A DNA stretch of 64,000 nt, taken from assembly GCF_004119455.1 (NCBI RefSeq), contig NZ_NRQT01000002.1:503501-567500 (forward strand), given 5' to 3'. Of this stretch, positions 17,193 to 28,656 are shown one piece after another (within the stretch, counting starts at the first letter, position 1; each line of letters starts with the position of its first letter). A program made the position numbers and the translations under genes. The DNA is from Chryseobacterium sp. CH25 (GTDB lineage: Bacteria > Bacteroidota > Bacteroidia > Flavobacteriales > Weeksellaceae). The notes below the pieces were generated by a model. The model ran no database searches. It was not told the DNA's origin and saw only the letters and a program-made list of their open reading frames with translations.

Positions 17193-17275
17193 CTCTCGCA
17201 GATTTTGCTGATAACGCAGATCTTTTATCTACAGCATAAACATCTGTGTAGATCTGTGAAATCTGTGGGAAATTA
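17193..17275. repeat. ~80-bp intergenic inverted repeat of the 'cgcagat/atctgtg' type
   Basis: The left half (TCTCGCAGATTTTGCTGATA, then ACGCAGAT) is mirrored by the right half (ATCTGTGTAGATCTGTGAAA, then TCTGTGGGA). A related fragment in the other orientation is at 13225-13246. It lies between the convergent amylase and DCC genes and probably folds into a long imperfect hairpin. Confidence 0.55.
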
Positions 17276-17683
17276 AACCTGAATGAATTTTTTCTTCTGA
17301 TGCTGATCCGGAAGAAAACATTTTTGATTAGCCAGTTTCATTCTGTTTCTTGCAATCATATCATATGCTTTGTCACTCAGAAAACCGGGTATAATTTTAC
17401 CTACAGCTGAAAGTTTATAGATTCCACCTAAAATATTGGCAATTTGAAGAACAGCTCTTGATTTTATGAAGTAATACTGTTTCGGTTTCCAAAGGTATAA
17501 AGTATTAAAAACTTTAGTTTCCAAGCCTCTTTCCGATAAAAACTGCTGCCCGAATTCAGATTGAAGTGAGGCAAACATAAATTGGTCTTTTGTATCCCTT
17601 TCCAGAATCCATTGAACCCAGAAATTGCAGACACCACAATCTCCGTCAAAAAATACAATATGTTTGTTTTCCCAGTTTTCCAC
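17273..17683 (-). CDS. DCC-family thiol-disulfide oxidoreductase-like protein (DUF393)
   Basis: A 136-residue protein that opens with IVFFDGDCGVCNFWVQWIL, the DxxxCGVC signature of the DCC (DUF393) family, which has a thioredoxin-like fold. The rest fits as well: FASLQSEFGQQFL, then LYLWKPKQYYFIKSRAVLQI and a C-terminal basic tail. Family members are predicted to do thiol-disulfide exchange, but this is not well tested. It starts 5 nt after the haem-binding protein gene, so the two form an operon. Confidence 0.85.
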   Translation of the reverse strand: MENWENKHIVFFDGDCGVCNFWVQWILERDTKDQFMFASLQSEFGQQFLSERGLETKVFNTLYLWKPKQYYFIKSRAVLQIANILGGIYKLSAVGKIIPGFLSDKAYDMIARNRMKLANQKCFLPDQHQKKKFIQV

Positions 17684-17688
17684 GATTT

Positions 17689-18156
17689 CTATTTATTAAA
17701 CATGATCCTTCTTTCTGTATCCTCTTTGGCCTGTTTGAAATACTTAACAAGATCTTTACGTTGCTCGTCAGTCAGTTTGGCATCCTGATGTCCAAGATAA
17801 TATGATTCAAGTGGCATTTCTTTTTTTTCAACCATTTCTATACATTCTTCCAGTTTACGAAGCTGCCTTTGAGGTTCATATACTGCAAAGGTAGAGAAAT
17901 TAAGATGTTTTCTGCCTTCATTAATATGATTTTTTACATACCATGATGCAGGTGAAATATCTGCATACCAGGGATATTTGGTCTCATTGGAATGGCAGTC
18001 ATAGCATGATGTCCTGATGATCTTGGCTACTTTTTCAGGAGTGTTTTTTATTTTCAGAAAATCCATCCCTGGTGTAGGACGCGGGTTGGTCTTATCAATA
18101 GGGAAAAACTGAATGATAACAAAAGCTACAAGAATGATAATAAGTATTTTTTTCAT
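17689..18156 (-). CDS. Haem-binding domain protein with CxxCH motif
   Basis: A 155-residue protein with an N-terminal hydrophobic signal/anchor (ILIIILVAFVIIQFF) and a periplasmic haem-binding domain. The c-type haem motif is CYDCH, C51 to H55, followed by SNETKYPWYADISPASWYV, the hallmark of the family named 'haem-binding domain'. A Met in the YYLGHQDAKL / EMPLESYY region may supply the distal ligand, though this is not established. It is the first gene of the two-gene unit with the DCC protein, suggesting a periplasmic redox or cytochrome-maturation link. Confidence 0.82.
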   Translation of the reverse strand: MKKILIIILVAFVIIQFFPIDKTNPRPTPGMDFLKIKNTPEKVAKIIRTSCYDCHSNETKYPWYADISPASWYVKNHINEGRKHLNFSTFAVYEPQRQLRKLEECIEMVEKKEMPLESYYLGHQDAKLTDEQRKDLVKYFKQAKEDTERRIMFNK

Positions 18157-18515
18157 GGGAAAAGAGATTCATGTTTGTGAATTATAAAGGTAGTTAATTT
18201 TTTTTATGCAATGGTCGGAAGCTGGGAGATGGAAGCTGGAAGTATTGGAAGACATAGTAGAAATATTTTCTTTTTTCTATTCGTCTAAGTTTAAATAAGT
18301 TTCCTAAAGCTATTTCCTGTCCATCATAACTTCCCGTCTCCAACTTCCTTCTTCCAACCCATATTCCTTACATTGAGTTATTCTAAATAGAGGGGAGGGT
18401 GCCAAATGGATTTAAAAAATGACTAACTTAATACCACAATTGTGTCTCTAGTTTTGATGCTGTCGGAAATGTTTCTTTATAGTTTTTAACTATCATTGAA
18501 ATAATTATTAATAGA
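18157..18515. other. Gene-free stretch upstream of katG
   Basis: It holds the third ~160-bp inverted-arm element (18212-18370, listed separately) and then AT-rich sequence. No further gene, RNA or hairpin is evident. Confidence 0.5.
18212..18370. repeat. ~160-bp dispersed element with inverted purine/pyrimidine arms, copy C
   Basis: The left arm is CGGAAGCTGGGAGATGGAAG then CTGGAAG; the right arm is CTTCCCGTCTCCAACTTCC then TTCTTCC; the centre is AT-rich. Of the three copies this has the most regular left arm, with a GGAAGCTGG-type unit repeated twice. Confidence 0.6.
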
Positions 18516-18546
18516 TTGTATTTATTGAACGAACGTTGTAAGTTTG
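18516..18546 (+). promoter_or_regulatory. katG promoter
   Basis: TTG at 18516-18518, 20-nt spacer, TAAGTTTG at 18539-18546, about 67 nt before the katG start codon. Confidence 0.55.
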
Positions 18547-18606
18547 TCATGTCCTTACAACATAGGAATTACTTAAACTGTATTAATCAATATAAAAAAT
18601 AAATAA

Positions 18607-20889
<2,283 letters not shown>

Positions 20890-20913
20890 TTTTTTTAATC
20901 TTATATAATAAAG

Positions 20914-20947
20914 AGGCTGTTTCAGAAATGTGACAGCCTTTTTTTAT
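20914..20947 (+). terminator. Rho-independent terminator of katG
   Basis: AGGCTGT and ACAGCCT form a perfect stem with a 12-nt loop, followed by eight or more T. Confidence 0.8.
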
Positions 20948-20950
20948 CAG

Positions 20951-20970
20951 CTCAAAGTCAGGAGACTTTG
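20951..20970. repeat. Short palindromic repeat, copy 1 (left of the first RHS locus)
   Basis: CTCAAAGTCAGGAGACTTTG forms a 7-bp hairpin with an AGGA loop. A near-identical element (18 of 20 bases) is at 28613-28632, on the other side of RHS locus 1. Confidence 0.5.
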
Positions 20971-21075
20971 CTTTCTGAGCTTTGGATCCTTTTATACATT
21001 TATTATATTGAATTCCCTTGTTGTGATGAATTGTTAGTAAAATTGGATTTTGTATTAAATATTATCAATAAAATA

Positions 21076-21105
21076 TTGTTTTGTTTATAATATTTGTTAA
21101 TTTTG
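21076..21105 (+). promoter_or_regulatory. Promoter of RHS locus 1
   Basis: TTG at 21076-21078 and TAATTTTG at 21098-21105 with the ideal 19-nt spacer. The box rules out an upstream Met at 21094 and fixes the first gene's start at 21130. Confidence 0.75.
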
Positions 21106-21129
21106 AAATCAACCATAATACTAATAATC

Positions 21130-21567
21130 ATGAAAAAAGCTAAATTTTTGATCAGTTTTGCTGTTCTGGCATTTCAGTTTTTCCATTCTCAAACTTTAAC
21201 GTTCAAATATGATTCAGGCGGGAACCAGGTCGTCAGAAAATATTGTAATGGATGTACTCCTTTGATAAAATCCGCTGTAGCGAGAAGTAATCCTATTGCA
21301 GAAGTTTCTCAAAAACCATCAGAAGTTAAAATATACCCCAATCCCACTAAGGATAAGGTGACGCTTGTTTGGTCTGAAGAGACAGATCTGTTAATTCAAA
21401 AAATGGAATATGTTGCTTATAATTTTACACAAATCAGACCTTTGGAATTTAAAAGGGGTCAGATGAAGGCGATTATTGATTTGTCCAATGAGCCTATAGG
21501 TATGTATGTTGTCGTATTTCATCTGACGAACGGAGAAAAGTTAACTTATAAAATATTAAAACACTAA
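21130..21567 (+). CDS. Small secreted T9SS protein heading RHS locus 1
   Basis: A 145-residue protein with a signal peptide (MKKAKFLISFAVLAFQFFHS), a short segment LTFKYDSGGNQVVRKYCNGC that looks like one YD-type repeat with two Cys, and a C-terminal T9SS type A sorting domain (EVKIYPNPTKDKVTLVW, ending TYKILKH). It is separated from the RHS gene by 6 nt and shares its promoter. The counterpart at the head of RHS locus 2 is also a T9SS protein, so a surface-exported partner seems to be a regular part of these loci. Function is unknown; it may help display or secrete the RHS protein. Confidence 0.75.
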   Translation: MKKAKFLISFAVLAFQFFHSQTLTFKYDSGGNQVVRKYCNGCTPLIKSAVARSNPIAEVSQKPSEVKIYPNPTKDKVTLVWSEETDLLIQKMEYVAYNFTQIRPLEFKRGQMKAIIDLSNEPIGMYVVVFHLTNGEKLTYKILKH

Positions 21568-21573
21568 TACAGT

Positions 21574-24500
21574 ATGAAAAAAAGATTTAGTTTCTTAATA
21601 TTTTTATTCCTTACCTTGATTCTAAAATCACAAGGTGTTGGAAAAACTGATGGTAACTTTTCAGTTTCGTTGGCTGGGGGAGCAAGCTATTCTGTCCCTA
21701 TTAAAAATTTACCGGGTATAAAGGATATGGTGCCAAGCATCTCCCTGGATTATTCAAATCAGTCGGGCAACGGGGTTGCAGGCTGGGGTTGGAATATTCA
21801 AGGTGTATCTTCTATTACAAGGGTATCCTCAACAAAATTCCACGATGGAGAGATTGATCCTGTTGATTATGATAGCAGTGATAGATTTGTTTTGGATGGT
21901 CAGAGACTTATTTTAAAAACAGGAACCTATGGAGGGGATAATGCTGAATATCAAACAGAAAATTATTCAAATTTAAAAATTATTTCCAAAGGAGCTACTC
22001 CTGATGGACCTTCCTATTTTATTGTTTATTATCCGAATGGAAATGTTGCTCTTTATGGAAATGATGCGAATTCCAAAAATTCATTCGAATGGAAGATTAG
22101 CCAAATTGATGATGTTAAGTATAACAGAATTGAATATGCTTATACTAAGGAAGGAGCAAATACCATTTATTTATCAACGGTTAAATATGGAGGAAATCCG
22201 TCTGTAGGGCAATATACCCCGGTTAACGAGATCAATTTTTATTATCAGAACAGCTCCCGCAATGAGCAGAATTATGTATATGATTCAAAATTTGTGTACC
22301 TGACTAAAAAACTGGAAAGAATTGAGGTTAAGGGGAACGGTCTGTTGTATAGAAAATATGGGTTGACTTATGATGTAACCTCTTTAAATTACGAAAGATT
22401 AACACAGATTAAAGAATTTAATTCAGCAGGGGAATCTGTTGCTCCTATTATTTTTGAATATGATACAACAGTTAATGGGCTTACTAATAACTCCAGAACA
22501 CTAACAAGTGTATCTCCTGCTTTTGACAATTCAAGCTGGAACTATGTTTCTGGTTATTTTGATAAAGATGGTGCCATTGATTTTATGACCTATCCAAGTT
22601 CTAAAGATAAATTGTATCGATTTAATTCAAGTACTTTATTAAATTCTTCGTCAAACATTTCGGGTAGTTTAATAAATGTTGAAAAATTCACAGATGTTTT
22701 CTCAACAAAACTTGTTTTGGCTAACAATAAATTCTACGGTCTGGATGCATTGTCAACTGTTACCAACAATGGATCTATGATGTCTTCTGAAGAAATTGTT
22801 AAAGTAAATAACTATATTTCCAATACAACATATAATTCTTTAGATTTAGCATTTTCCAATTCTTATACTTTTCCAACTGCGGAAAATTATCAATGCTTCA
22901 TGGATAATCCTATCTATGCACGAATTCCGAAAAAATATATTTCAGGAGATTTTGATGGGGATGGGGTATCTGATATCATAGCCATATCTTTTCCTTATTA
23001 TAGTTCTTATCCAACGAGTGATTGTGGTAATGGACCGGTTCTTGATCCCGGAGATGGAAGCAATCCGTGCTGTGTAAAGGATAATTATAATAATATTTCT
23101 AATTTTTATTTCCTTAAATCTGATGCTAACACTACAGGCATTCAGGATCCATTATTTATTGGATCAAATAATATAATTACTTCTTCATCTAGGCTGTATG
23201 TAGCTGATTTCAATGGGGATGGGAAATCTGACCTGTATGTAATGAACAATCTGAAAATTTCTGTTTTCAGTTTTGAAAACAATAGTTTTACTTTGCTGCA
23301 TGAAACCAGTAATGCTTTCTATACACTAAGCAAGCCAGTATATTTAACCGACTTCAATGGTGATGGTAAAACCGACTTAATTACTCCTGATACTAACGCA
23401 AGCTCAAATTGGATTATTTTGACTTCCAACGGGAAAAGTTTTCAACCTGGATATATTAATACAGGTATTACCTACTATGCTCCTCAGGTTATCAACACAT
23501 GTTATCCAAATGGATCCGGAGGTCAGTTATGTGGGTATATGCTTCAGGTATTTTATTATATATTTTCAGATATCAATGGTGATGGTAAGGCAGATGCTAT
23601 TGTACATGATGTGCTTACTCCTTATAATAATCCGCAGGGAGGACAATGGAATTATCCTTACAATCAGTATGGAGATAATTTTACTGTGAGAGATAAAGGA
23701 AGTATCAGATATAATATGGGTAATGATGCAAACGGATTTCCTTCATTCTCAGCTTATATTGATAATTGGCAAAATAATTTTACAAATGGAGGAGCTACCA
23801 ATAAAGGGACTCCGATCTTTTTAAATAATCCAACTGCTACCAACCAGAATTTAGATTATGCATTCTTTGGAGGAGATAAAATTAAATATGTGTCTTTCAA
23901 AAAAGATAACAGGGTAGATGTTGCTTTAAAAAGGATAAAAGAAAATGATATCCTAACGACAATCAACTACAGTCCGTTGTTGGATAATGGAAATGGAGTA
24001 TATGTAGAAGATCAGGAAGAACTTTATCCATATGCAAACATCAATAACTCCCTTTCTACCCAGTTAGTAGCACAGGTTACGAAAAGTTTCAACGGGGAAA
24101 GTAAAATTCAGGATTATAAGTATAAGGGAGCCGTTGTAAATTTTGAAGGAATCGGCTTTTTAGGATTTAAAGGTGTTGCTACTTCATCGGTGTATGGAGG
24201 AACAATAACTCAAAAATTGTGGACTGTGTCAAAACAAAGTCCTCAAAAACGTGGAGCTAATATTGAATCCTATCTTATTAATGGAAGTCCTAGTTTCGAT
24301 TCTCCCACAAGTTTTGTAACAAAAACACGGAAGACATTCTCTTCAACATTGCTATCTAATAAAGTGTTTGTCAATTTACCAACAGAGGTTCAGCAGATTG
24401 ATAACCTTACAGGAGTTACAAAATACACATATTTTGATGTCTATGATGTTTATAATAACGCTACAAAGACCAGAGATGTAGCTCCAGGTGGTGAAAAAAC

Positions 24501-27500
24501 AACACTTTTTGAATTTGATAACAACCCTTCAGGAATCTCAAACCAATATTTTATTGGAAGACAAACTAAAAAAACTGAGACACAGACGTTAGGTTCCGAA
24601 ACATTTTCAACTGAGCAATCGTTTTCTTATGCTAATAATCTGGTTTCTCAATTCAAGAAAAAAGGAAATGCTACAGATTTTATAACAGAAGATTATCAAT
24701 ATGATAATTATGGAAATTTAATTCAGAAAACAATGTCTGCACCTAATATGACTGCGAGGGTTGAAAAGATGAAGTATGATACCTCTGGACGATTTATCGT
24801 AAAGTCTACCAATATTTTAGGTTTTGAAGACCAATTCAACTATAATTCTGCTTTCGGACCTTTATTATCAAAAACCAATCATCTTAATCAGACAGTGTCT
24901 TATGAGTATGATGGCTGGCAAAAGAAAATAAAAGAAAGGGATATTTATAATAACGAAACCAGCTTTACTTATGACTGGATTACATCCGGGGATTTTACTA
25001 ATGGAATAAAAATTAAAGTTACTGAACCTACTGGTGCAATTAGTGAAACTTATAATGATGTATGGGGAAGAAAACGAGTGGAAAGAAAGCTGAGCTTAAA
25101 TAATAAGTGGATTGATATACGGACAGATTATAATCTTTTTGATAAACCTTATAGAGTAAGTAATCCTTATTTTTCTACAGTAACACCATCTCAATGGATT
25201 GTGAGTGAATTTGATGAATATAATAGAATCAAAAAAATGACTTTTCCTACAGGAAAGATAATAACCACAAGCTATAATGGCTTAAATGTTACCGTAGTTG
25301 AAGGAACAAAAACACAGACCACAACTAGCGATGCCTGGGGAAATAAAATCAAATCCAGTGATAACGGCGGAACTGTTAATTATTTATATTTTGCTAATGG
25401 TGGATTGAAAAATTCAGATTATGGCGGATATGTTATCAATTTTGAACAGGATGGATGGGGAAGAAAAACAAAAATGTATGATCCAGCTGTAGGAGGGTAT
25501 TATACTTATGAATATGATATTTTAGGACAAATTTTAAAAGAAGAAAATCCTAAAGGAAAAACACTTTTCACTTATGATCAGTTTGGAAGGGTTATTCATA
25601 AGAAAATTGAAGGTGATGCTACAGATATAGAAACAGATTATAAGTACAATTCGGTAGGGCTTCTAGAATCCGAGATGGGAAGTTCAAATGGTGTTCCAAA
25701 CACATTCAAATACCAGTATGATAATTACTACAGGTTTGCAGAAAAAGAAGAAGACAATGGTTTGGCAACATTTAAGAAAAATTATTCGTACGATAATTTT
25801 GGAAGAATAAGCGAAGAATTTACCCAGACATTGGTTAATTCTGTATCCAGCGAATTTAAGCATAAGAATTTTTATGCATCTTGTGGAGTTTTATATAAAA
25901 TTACAGACGATGGAGATAAATTGATATGGCAGCTTAACCAGACAAATGAAAAAGAAGATATTTTAAATGCTCAGTTGGGTAATGGAACAGAAATAAATAA
26001 TGAATATGATGGTAATTTTTATCTTCATTCTATAAAACACTATAATAGTATAAGTGCAAATATTATTGAGAATATTTATAATTTTTCTGCTATGACCGGT
26101 ACATTACAAAACAGAAACAGTACTGTGATTCAGGGAGGATGGTTAGAAAATTTCGATTATGATAATCAGCAAAGACTTGTGGGCTGGACTTATCCGAACG
26201 GATCACAATCACAGACTTATGATGCCTACGGAAGAATAGACAACAATAGTAATGTGGGTGACTACAAATACAATGGCGTTAACAGATATAGAAAAGAAAC
26301 CATTAATCTGAATTCTGCTGGTGATGCCTATTACAGTGCAAATCCCCTGCAGGAAGTAGAATATAACTCGTACAGAATGCCGACTGTCATAAAACAGGAA
26401 GGATACGAAATGGTTCACTTTAATTATAATATCCATCAAAGGAGGTCGGCTGCAGACAAAGACTTTTATCCTGATTTTTTTGTATATGGAAAAGGAAAAA
26501 TCTATTCTGACGACAGCTCTGTTGAGATCATTAATTATAATTATTTAGGAAAACCAAATGTTAATGCATTGGGGACCCGGATCATCACTTATATTGCTAA
26601 TGATCCTTACACTGCTCCGGCTGTTTATATTAAAGATTTTAATATTAATATGGATGTATTGAATGAAGGAATACATTACCTTCATAGAGATTACCAGTCG
26701 ACTATTTTAGCAATTTCGGATAAGAAGGGTAATGTTGAAGAACGGAGACATTTTGACCCGTGGGGAAACCTTGTTTATTTAGAAAAGAACGGAGAGATAA
26801 TTAAATTAGGCAAGCAAGCTCCTGATTTAATGATTGAGCGTGGTTATACAGGACATGAACATTTCTTTCAGGTTGGGCTGATACATATGAACGGAAGAAT
26901 GTACGATCCGAAACTGCATACCTTCCTTTCTGTAGACAACTATATTCAGGATCCTTTTAATACCCAGAATTATAATCGATATGGATATGTACTGAATAAT
27001 CCGTTATCATATACAGATCCAAGTGGAGAACTGTTTTCATTTATTACTGCTATTTTTGATACATTTAAAAATATTTTCACTCATGGCGTTAATTTTGATG
27101 ATTATGATTACAGTAGAACTTCAAAAGCCTGGAAAATTGATATGGGCTTATTTAAAGGTAATTTCGGACAGATACTGAGCCGATTTACATGGGAGTCTGA
27201 TCAGTCAATGTTGGGCTACCTTTCCTCAGGATTTTATAATCTCTTCGGAGGAGTAAAAAGTGTTACTTATTATGATGGTGCAACAGCAGTAGAATCTTAT
27301 AAGCCAAACTGGGGCGGGTTTACACTTGGGAATTTTGTTATTGGTGACAGAGGTTTACAGGCAGATCCTAACAACAGTTTATTCCAGCATGAATACGGAC
27401 ATTATTTACAAAGCCAGAAATTTGGTCTGTTCTATATGCAAAAGTTTGCAATACCAAGTTTTTTTGATACATTAAGCAAAAACTCGCATACTTTACACTA

Positions 27501-27741
27501 TGCAGAACAGGATGCTAATTCAAGAGCTTTCACTTATTTTAATAAGCATGTTGAAAATTATAAAGGCTGGGATAGAAGAAACGTAATCGTAGGATATGAT
27601 TGGTCTAAATCTTTTAATGATATTTCAAATCAAATGGCCCTGTCCAATAATCTTACTCATCTGAAGTGGTATGACGCTGTATTATTTGCAACTTCAGGGT
27701 ATGCGATTTCAGGAGTTTCTAATTATTTTATTAATAAATGA
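21574..27741 (+). CDS. SpvB/TcB-TcC-like RHS protein with C-terminal HExxH domain
   Basis: A 2055-residue exported protein. In order: a signal peptide; an SpvB-type N-terminal domain (YSVPIKNLPGIKDMVPSISL, then GVAGWGWNIQGVSSITRV); FG-GAP/VCBS repeats with Ca-binding-like DFDGDGVSD, DFNGDGKSD, DFNGDGKTD and DINGDGKAD at about residues 460, 546, 593 and 666; a long run of RHS/YD repeats (about 1030-1700); and the RHS core MYDPKLHTFLSVDNYIQDPF to NNPLSYTDPSGE. After the core come about 240 unique residues with H1939-E-Y-G-H1943 and AEQDAN downstream, a gluzincin-type zinc protease layout. This is the plan of a Tc-toxin B/C cocoon carrying a toxin, here a likely metallopeptidase. The gene overlaps the next by 4 nt or lies just before it. 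Confidence 0.88.
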   Translation: MKKRFSFLIFLFLTLILKSQGVGKTDGNFSVSLAGGASYSVPIKNLPGIKDMVPSISLDYSNQSGNGVAGWGWNIQGVSSITRVSSTKFHDGEIDPVDYDSSDRFVLDGQRLILKTGTYGGDNAEYQTENYSNLKIISKGATPDGPSYFIVYYPNGNVALYGNDANSKNSFEWKISQIDDVKYNRIEYAYTKEGANTIYLSTVKYGGNPSVGQYTPVNEINFYYQNSSRNEQNYVYDSKFVYLTKKLERIEVKGNGLLYRKYGLTYDVTSLNYERLTQIKEFNSAGESVAPIIFEYDTTVNGLTNNSRTLTSVSPAFDNSSWNYVSGYFDKDGAIDFMTYPSSKDKLYRFNSSTLLNSSSNISGSLINVEKFTDVFSTKLVLANNKFYGLDALSTVTNNGSMMSSEEIVKVNNYISNTTYNSLDLAFSNSYTFPTAENYQCFMDNPIYARIPKKYISGDFDGDGVSDIIAISFPYYSSYPTSDCGNGPVLDPGDGSNPCCVKDNYNNISNFYFLKSDANTTGIQDPLFIGSNNIITSSSRLYVADFNGDGKSDLYVMNNLKISVFSFENNSFTLLHETSNAFYTLSKPVYLTDFNGDGKTDLITPDTNASSNWIILTSNGKSFQPGYINTGITYYAPQVINTCYPNGSGGQLCGYMLQVFYYIFSDINGDGKADAIVHDVLTPYNNPQGGQWNYPYNQYGDNFTVRDKGSIRYNMGNDANGFPSFSAYIDNWQNNFTNGGATNKGTPIFLNNPTATNQNLDYAFFGGDKIKYVSFKKDNRVDVALKRIKENDILTTINYSPLLDNGNGVYVEDQEELYPYANINNSLSTQLVAQVTKSFNGESKIQDYKYKGAVVNFEGIGFLGFKGVATSSVYGGTITQKLWTVSKQSPQKRGANIESYLINGSPSFDSPTSFVTKTRKTFSSTLLSNKVFVNLPTEVQQIDNLTGVTKYTYFDVYDVYNNATKTRDVAPGGEKTTLFEFDNNPSGISNQYFIGRQTKKTETQTLGSETFSTEQSFSYANNLVSQFKKKGNATDFITEDYQYDNYGNLIQKTMSAPNMTARVEKMKYDTSGRFIVKSTNILGFEDQFNYNSAFGPLLSKTNHLNQTVSYEYDGWQKKIKERDIYNNETSFTYDWITSGDFTNGIKIKVTEPTGAISETYNDVWGRKRVERKLSLNNKWIDIRTDYNLFDKPYRVSNPYFSTVTPSQWIVSEFDEYNRIKKMTFPTGKIITTSYNGLNVTVVEGTKTQTTTSDAWGNKIKSSDNGGTVNYLYFANGGLKNSDYGGYVINFEQDGWGRKTKMYDPAVGGYYTYEYDILGQILKEENPKGKTLFTYDQFGRVIHKKIEGDATDIETDYKYNSVGLLESEMGSSNGVPNTFKYQYDNYYRFAEKEEDNGLATFKKNYSYDNFGRISEEFTQTLVNSVSSEFKHKNFYASCGVLYKITDDGDKLIWQLNQTNEKEDILNAQLGNGTEINNEYDGNFYLHSIKHYNSISANIIENIYNFSAMTGTLQNRNSTVIQGGWLENFDYDNQQRLVGWTYPNGSQSQTYDAYGRIDNNSNVGDYKYNGVNRYRKETINLNSAGDAYYSANPLQEVEYNSYRMPTVIKQEGYEMVHFNYNIHQRRSAADKDFYPDFFVYGKGKIYSDDSSVEIINYNYLGKPNVNALGTRIITYIANDPYTAPAVYIKDFNINMDVLNEGIHYLHRDYQSTILAISDKKGNVEERRHFDPWGNLVYLEKNGEIIKLGKQAPDLMIERGYTGHEHFFQVGLIHMNGRMYDPKLHTFLSVDNYIQDPFNTQNYNRYGYVLNNPLSYTDPSGELFSFITAIFDTFKNIFTHGVNFDDYDYSRTSKAWKIDMGLFKGNFGQILSRFTWESDQSMLGYLSSGFYNLFGGVKSVTYYDGATAVESYKPNWGGFTLGNFVIGDRGLQADPNNSLFQHEYGHYLQSQKFGLFYMQKFAIPSFFDTLSKNSHTLHYAEQDANSRAFTYFNKHVENYKGWDRRNVIVGYDWSKSFNDISNQMALSNNLTHLKWYDAVLFATSGYAISGVSNYFINK

Positions 27742-27749
27742 TAAGCTTT

Positions 27750-28181
27750 ATGAAAAATGTTATTCTTCTGTTAAGTACAATGATGATGTTTGTTTCTTGT
27801 GTATATAGCAACACTGAAAACAGCCATCAGGTAATAACGTTTGTAAACAAGACCAATAAAACGTTGTATGTAGTAAGTTCCTATGAATATCCTGATACAG
27901 ATGTGTATAAACAAATTCCCGACCCTAAGCTGGGAGGATATAATAAGGTTGAAGCAGATCAGACCACACAAACTGTATTATCATCTAAAACTTCGTATGA
28001 AAATGTGTATCATTCTTTAATACCATCCGGTGTTATGATGGTCTATGTTTTTGATGGACTTACTTTAGATACGAAGGGATGGGATTATATTAAAGCAAAT
28101 AATCTCGTTTTAAAACGATATGATCTTACATTACAGGATTTGAAAAATAAGAACTGGGTAATAACCTATGATGGAAATTAA
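27750..28181 (+). CDS. Lipoprotein of unknown function, candidate immunity protein of RHS locus 1
   Basis: A 143-residue protein with a lipoprotein signal (LLSTMMMFVSC, Cys17). I choose the Met at 27750 for its standard signal; an in-frame ATG at 27738 overlaps the RHS stop. The mature part is one small beta-rich domain with QVITFVNKTNKTLYVVSSYE and SGVMMVYVFDGLTLDTKGWD. No family is recognised. Position directly after an RHS toxin is where immunity genes sit, and a lipid-anchored periplasmic protein would suit protection from a protease acting in the envelope. This role is inferred from context only. Confidence 0.6.
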   Translation: MKNVILLLSTMMMFVSCVYSNTENSHQVITFVNKTNKTLYVVSSYEYPDTDVYKQIPDPKLGGYNKVEADQTTQTVLSSKTSYENVYHSLIPSGVMMVYVFDGLTLDTKGWDYIKANNLVLKRYDLTLQDLKNKNWVITYDGN

Positions 28182-28207
28182 CATTTAATATTTTAGTAAA
28201 ATAACAT

Positions 28208-28244
28208 TAACAAAGCACTTACAGAAATGTAGGTGCTTTGTTTA
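28208..28244 (+). terminator. Rho-independent terminator of RHS locus 1
   Basis: ACAAAGCACTTACA and TGTAGGTGCTTTGT pair over 14 bp (one wobble) with a GAAA tetraloop, followed by a T-rich run. Confidence 0.75.
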
Positions 28245-28540
28245 TTAATTAAATTCGTTTACTATTCTATACATTTTGTTGTCTAAAAAGACACACAATT
28301 GGATTGGGAATTTTTAAATTTTGAGTGGTAAGAAATAATAATTTTTTATTGATATCTTTTTAACTTAATAATTTAATCTACTAATATTGGAATTACATTT
28401 CTTGCCATAGCAATGAAGCCCTGATCTTCAGGTTTTATTGAAATAAACTCTACTTTCTAAATATATTCAATCTTATAAAACTAAGTATATAAGATGAATG
28501 TTGGATGAAATTTAGATAAAAAGGAAGTTCTTGATACAAT
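28245..28540. other. AT-rich spacer between the two convergent RHS loci
   Basis: About 300 bp without an open frame of useful length. It has scattered T runs but no further feature I can support. Confidence 0.4.
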
Positions 28541-28568
28541 AAAAACCACTGTGATTACAGTGGTTTTT
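28541..28568. terminator. Symmetric hairpin, probably a bidirectional terminator
   Basis: AAAAACCACTGT and ACAGTGGTTTTT are exact arms with a GATT loop, giving A/T tracts on both sides. It lies between the convergent RHS loci. Confidence 0.65.
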
Positions 28569-28607
28569 ATGTCAAAATAAGTGATAGGGATGCGCTGGCG
28601 ATTTTTT

Positions 28608-28642
28608 ACCTGCTCAAAGTCGAGAGACTTTGAGCAGCAGGT
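28608..28642. repeat. Short palindromic repeat, copy 2 (right of the first RHS locus)
   Basis: TGCTCAAAGTC and GACTTTGAGCA are exact 11-bp arms with a GAGA loop, flanked by ACC and GCAGGT that extend the symmetry. The core matches the element at 20951-20970 at 18 of 20 positions. Confidence 0.55.
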
Positions 28643-28656
28643 GGCTATTATAATCA

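Noticed and set aside
26209..26439. Minus-strand frames inside the RHS genes
   Set aside because: They are short, lack signals and follow the codon pattern of the plus-strand gene; they are shadows.
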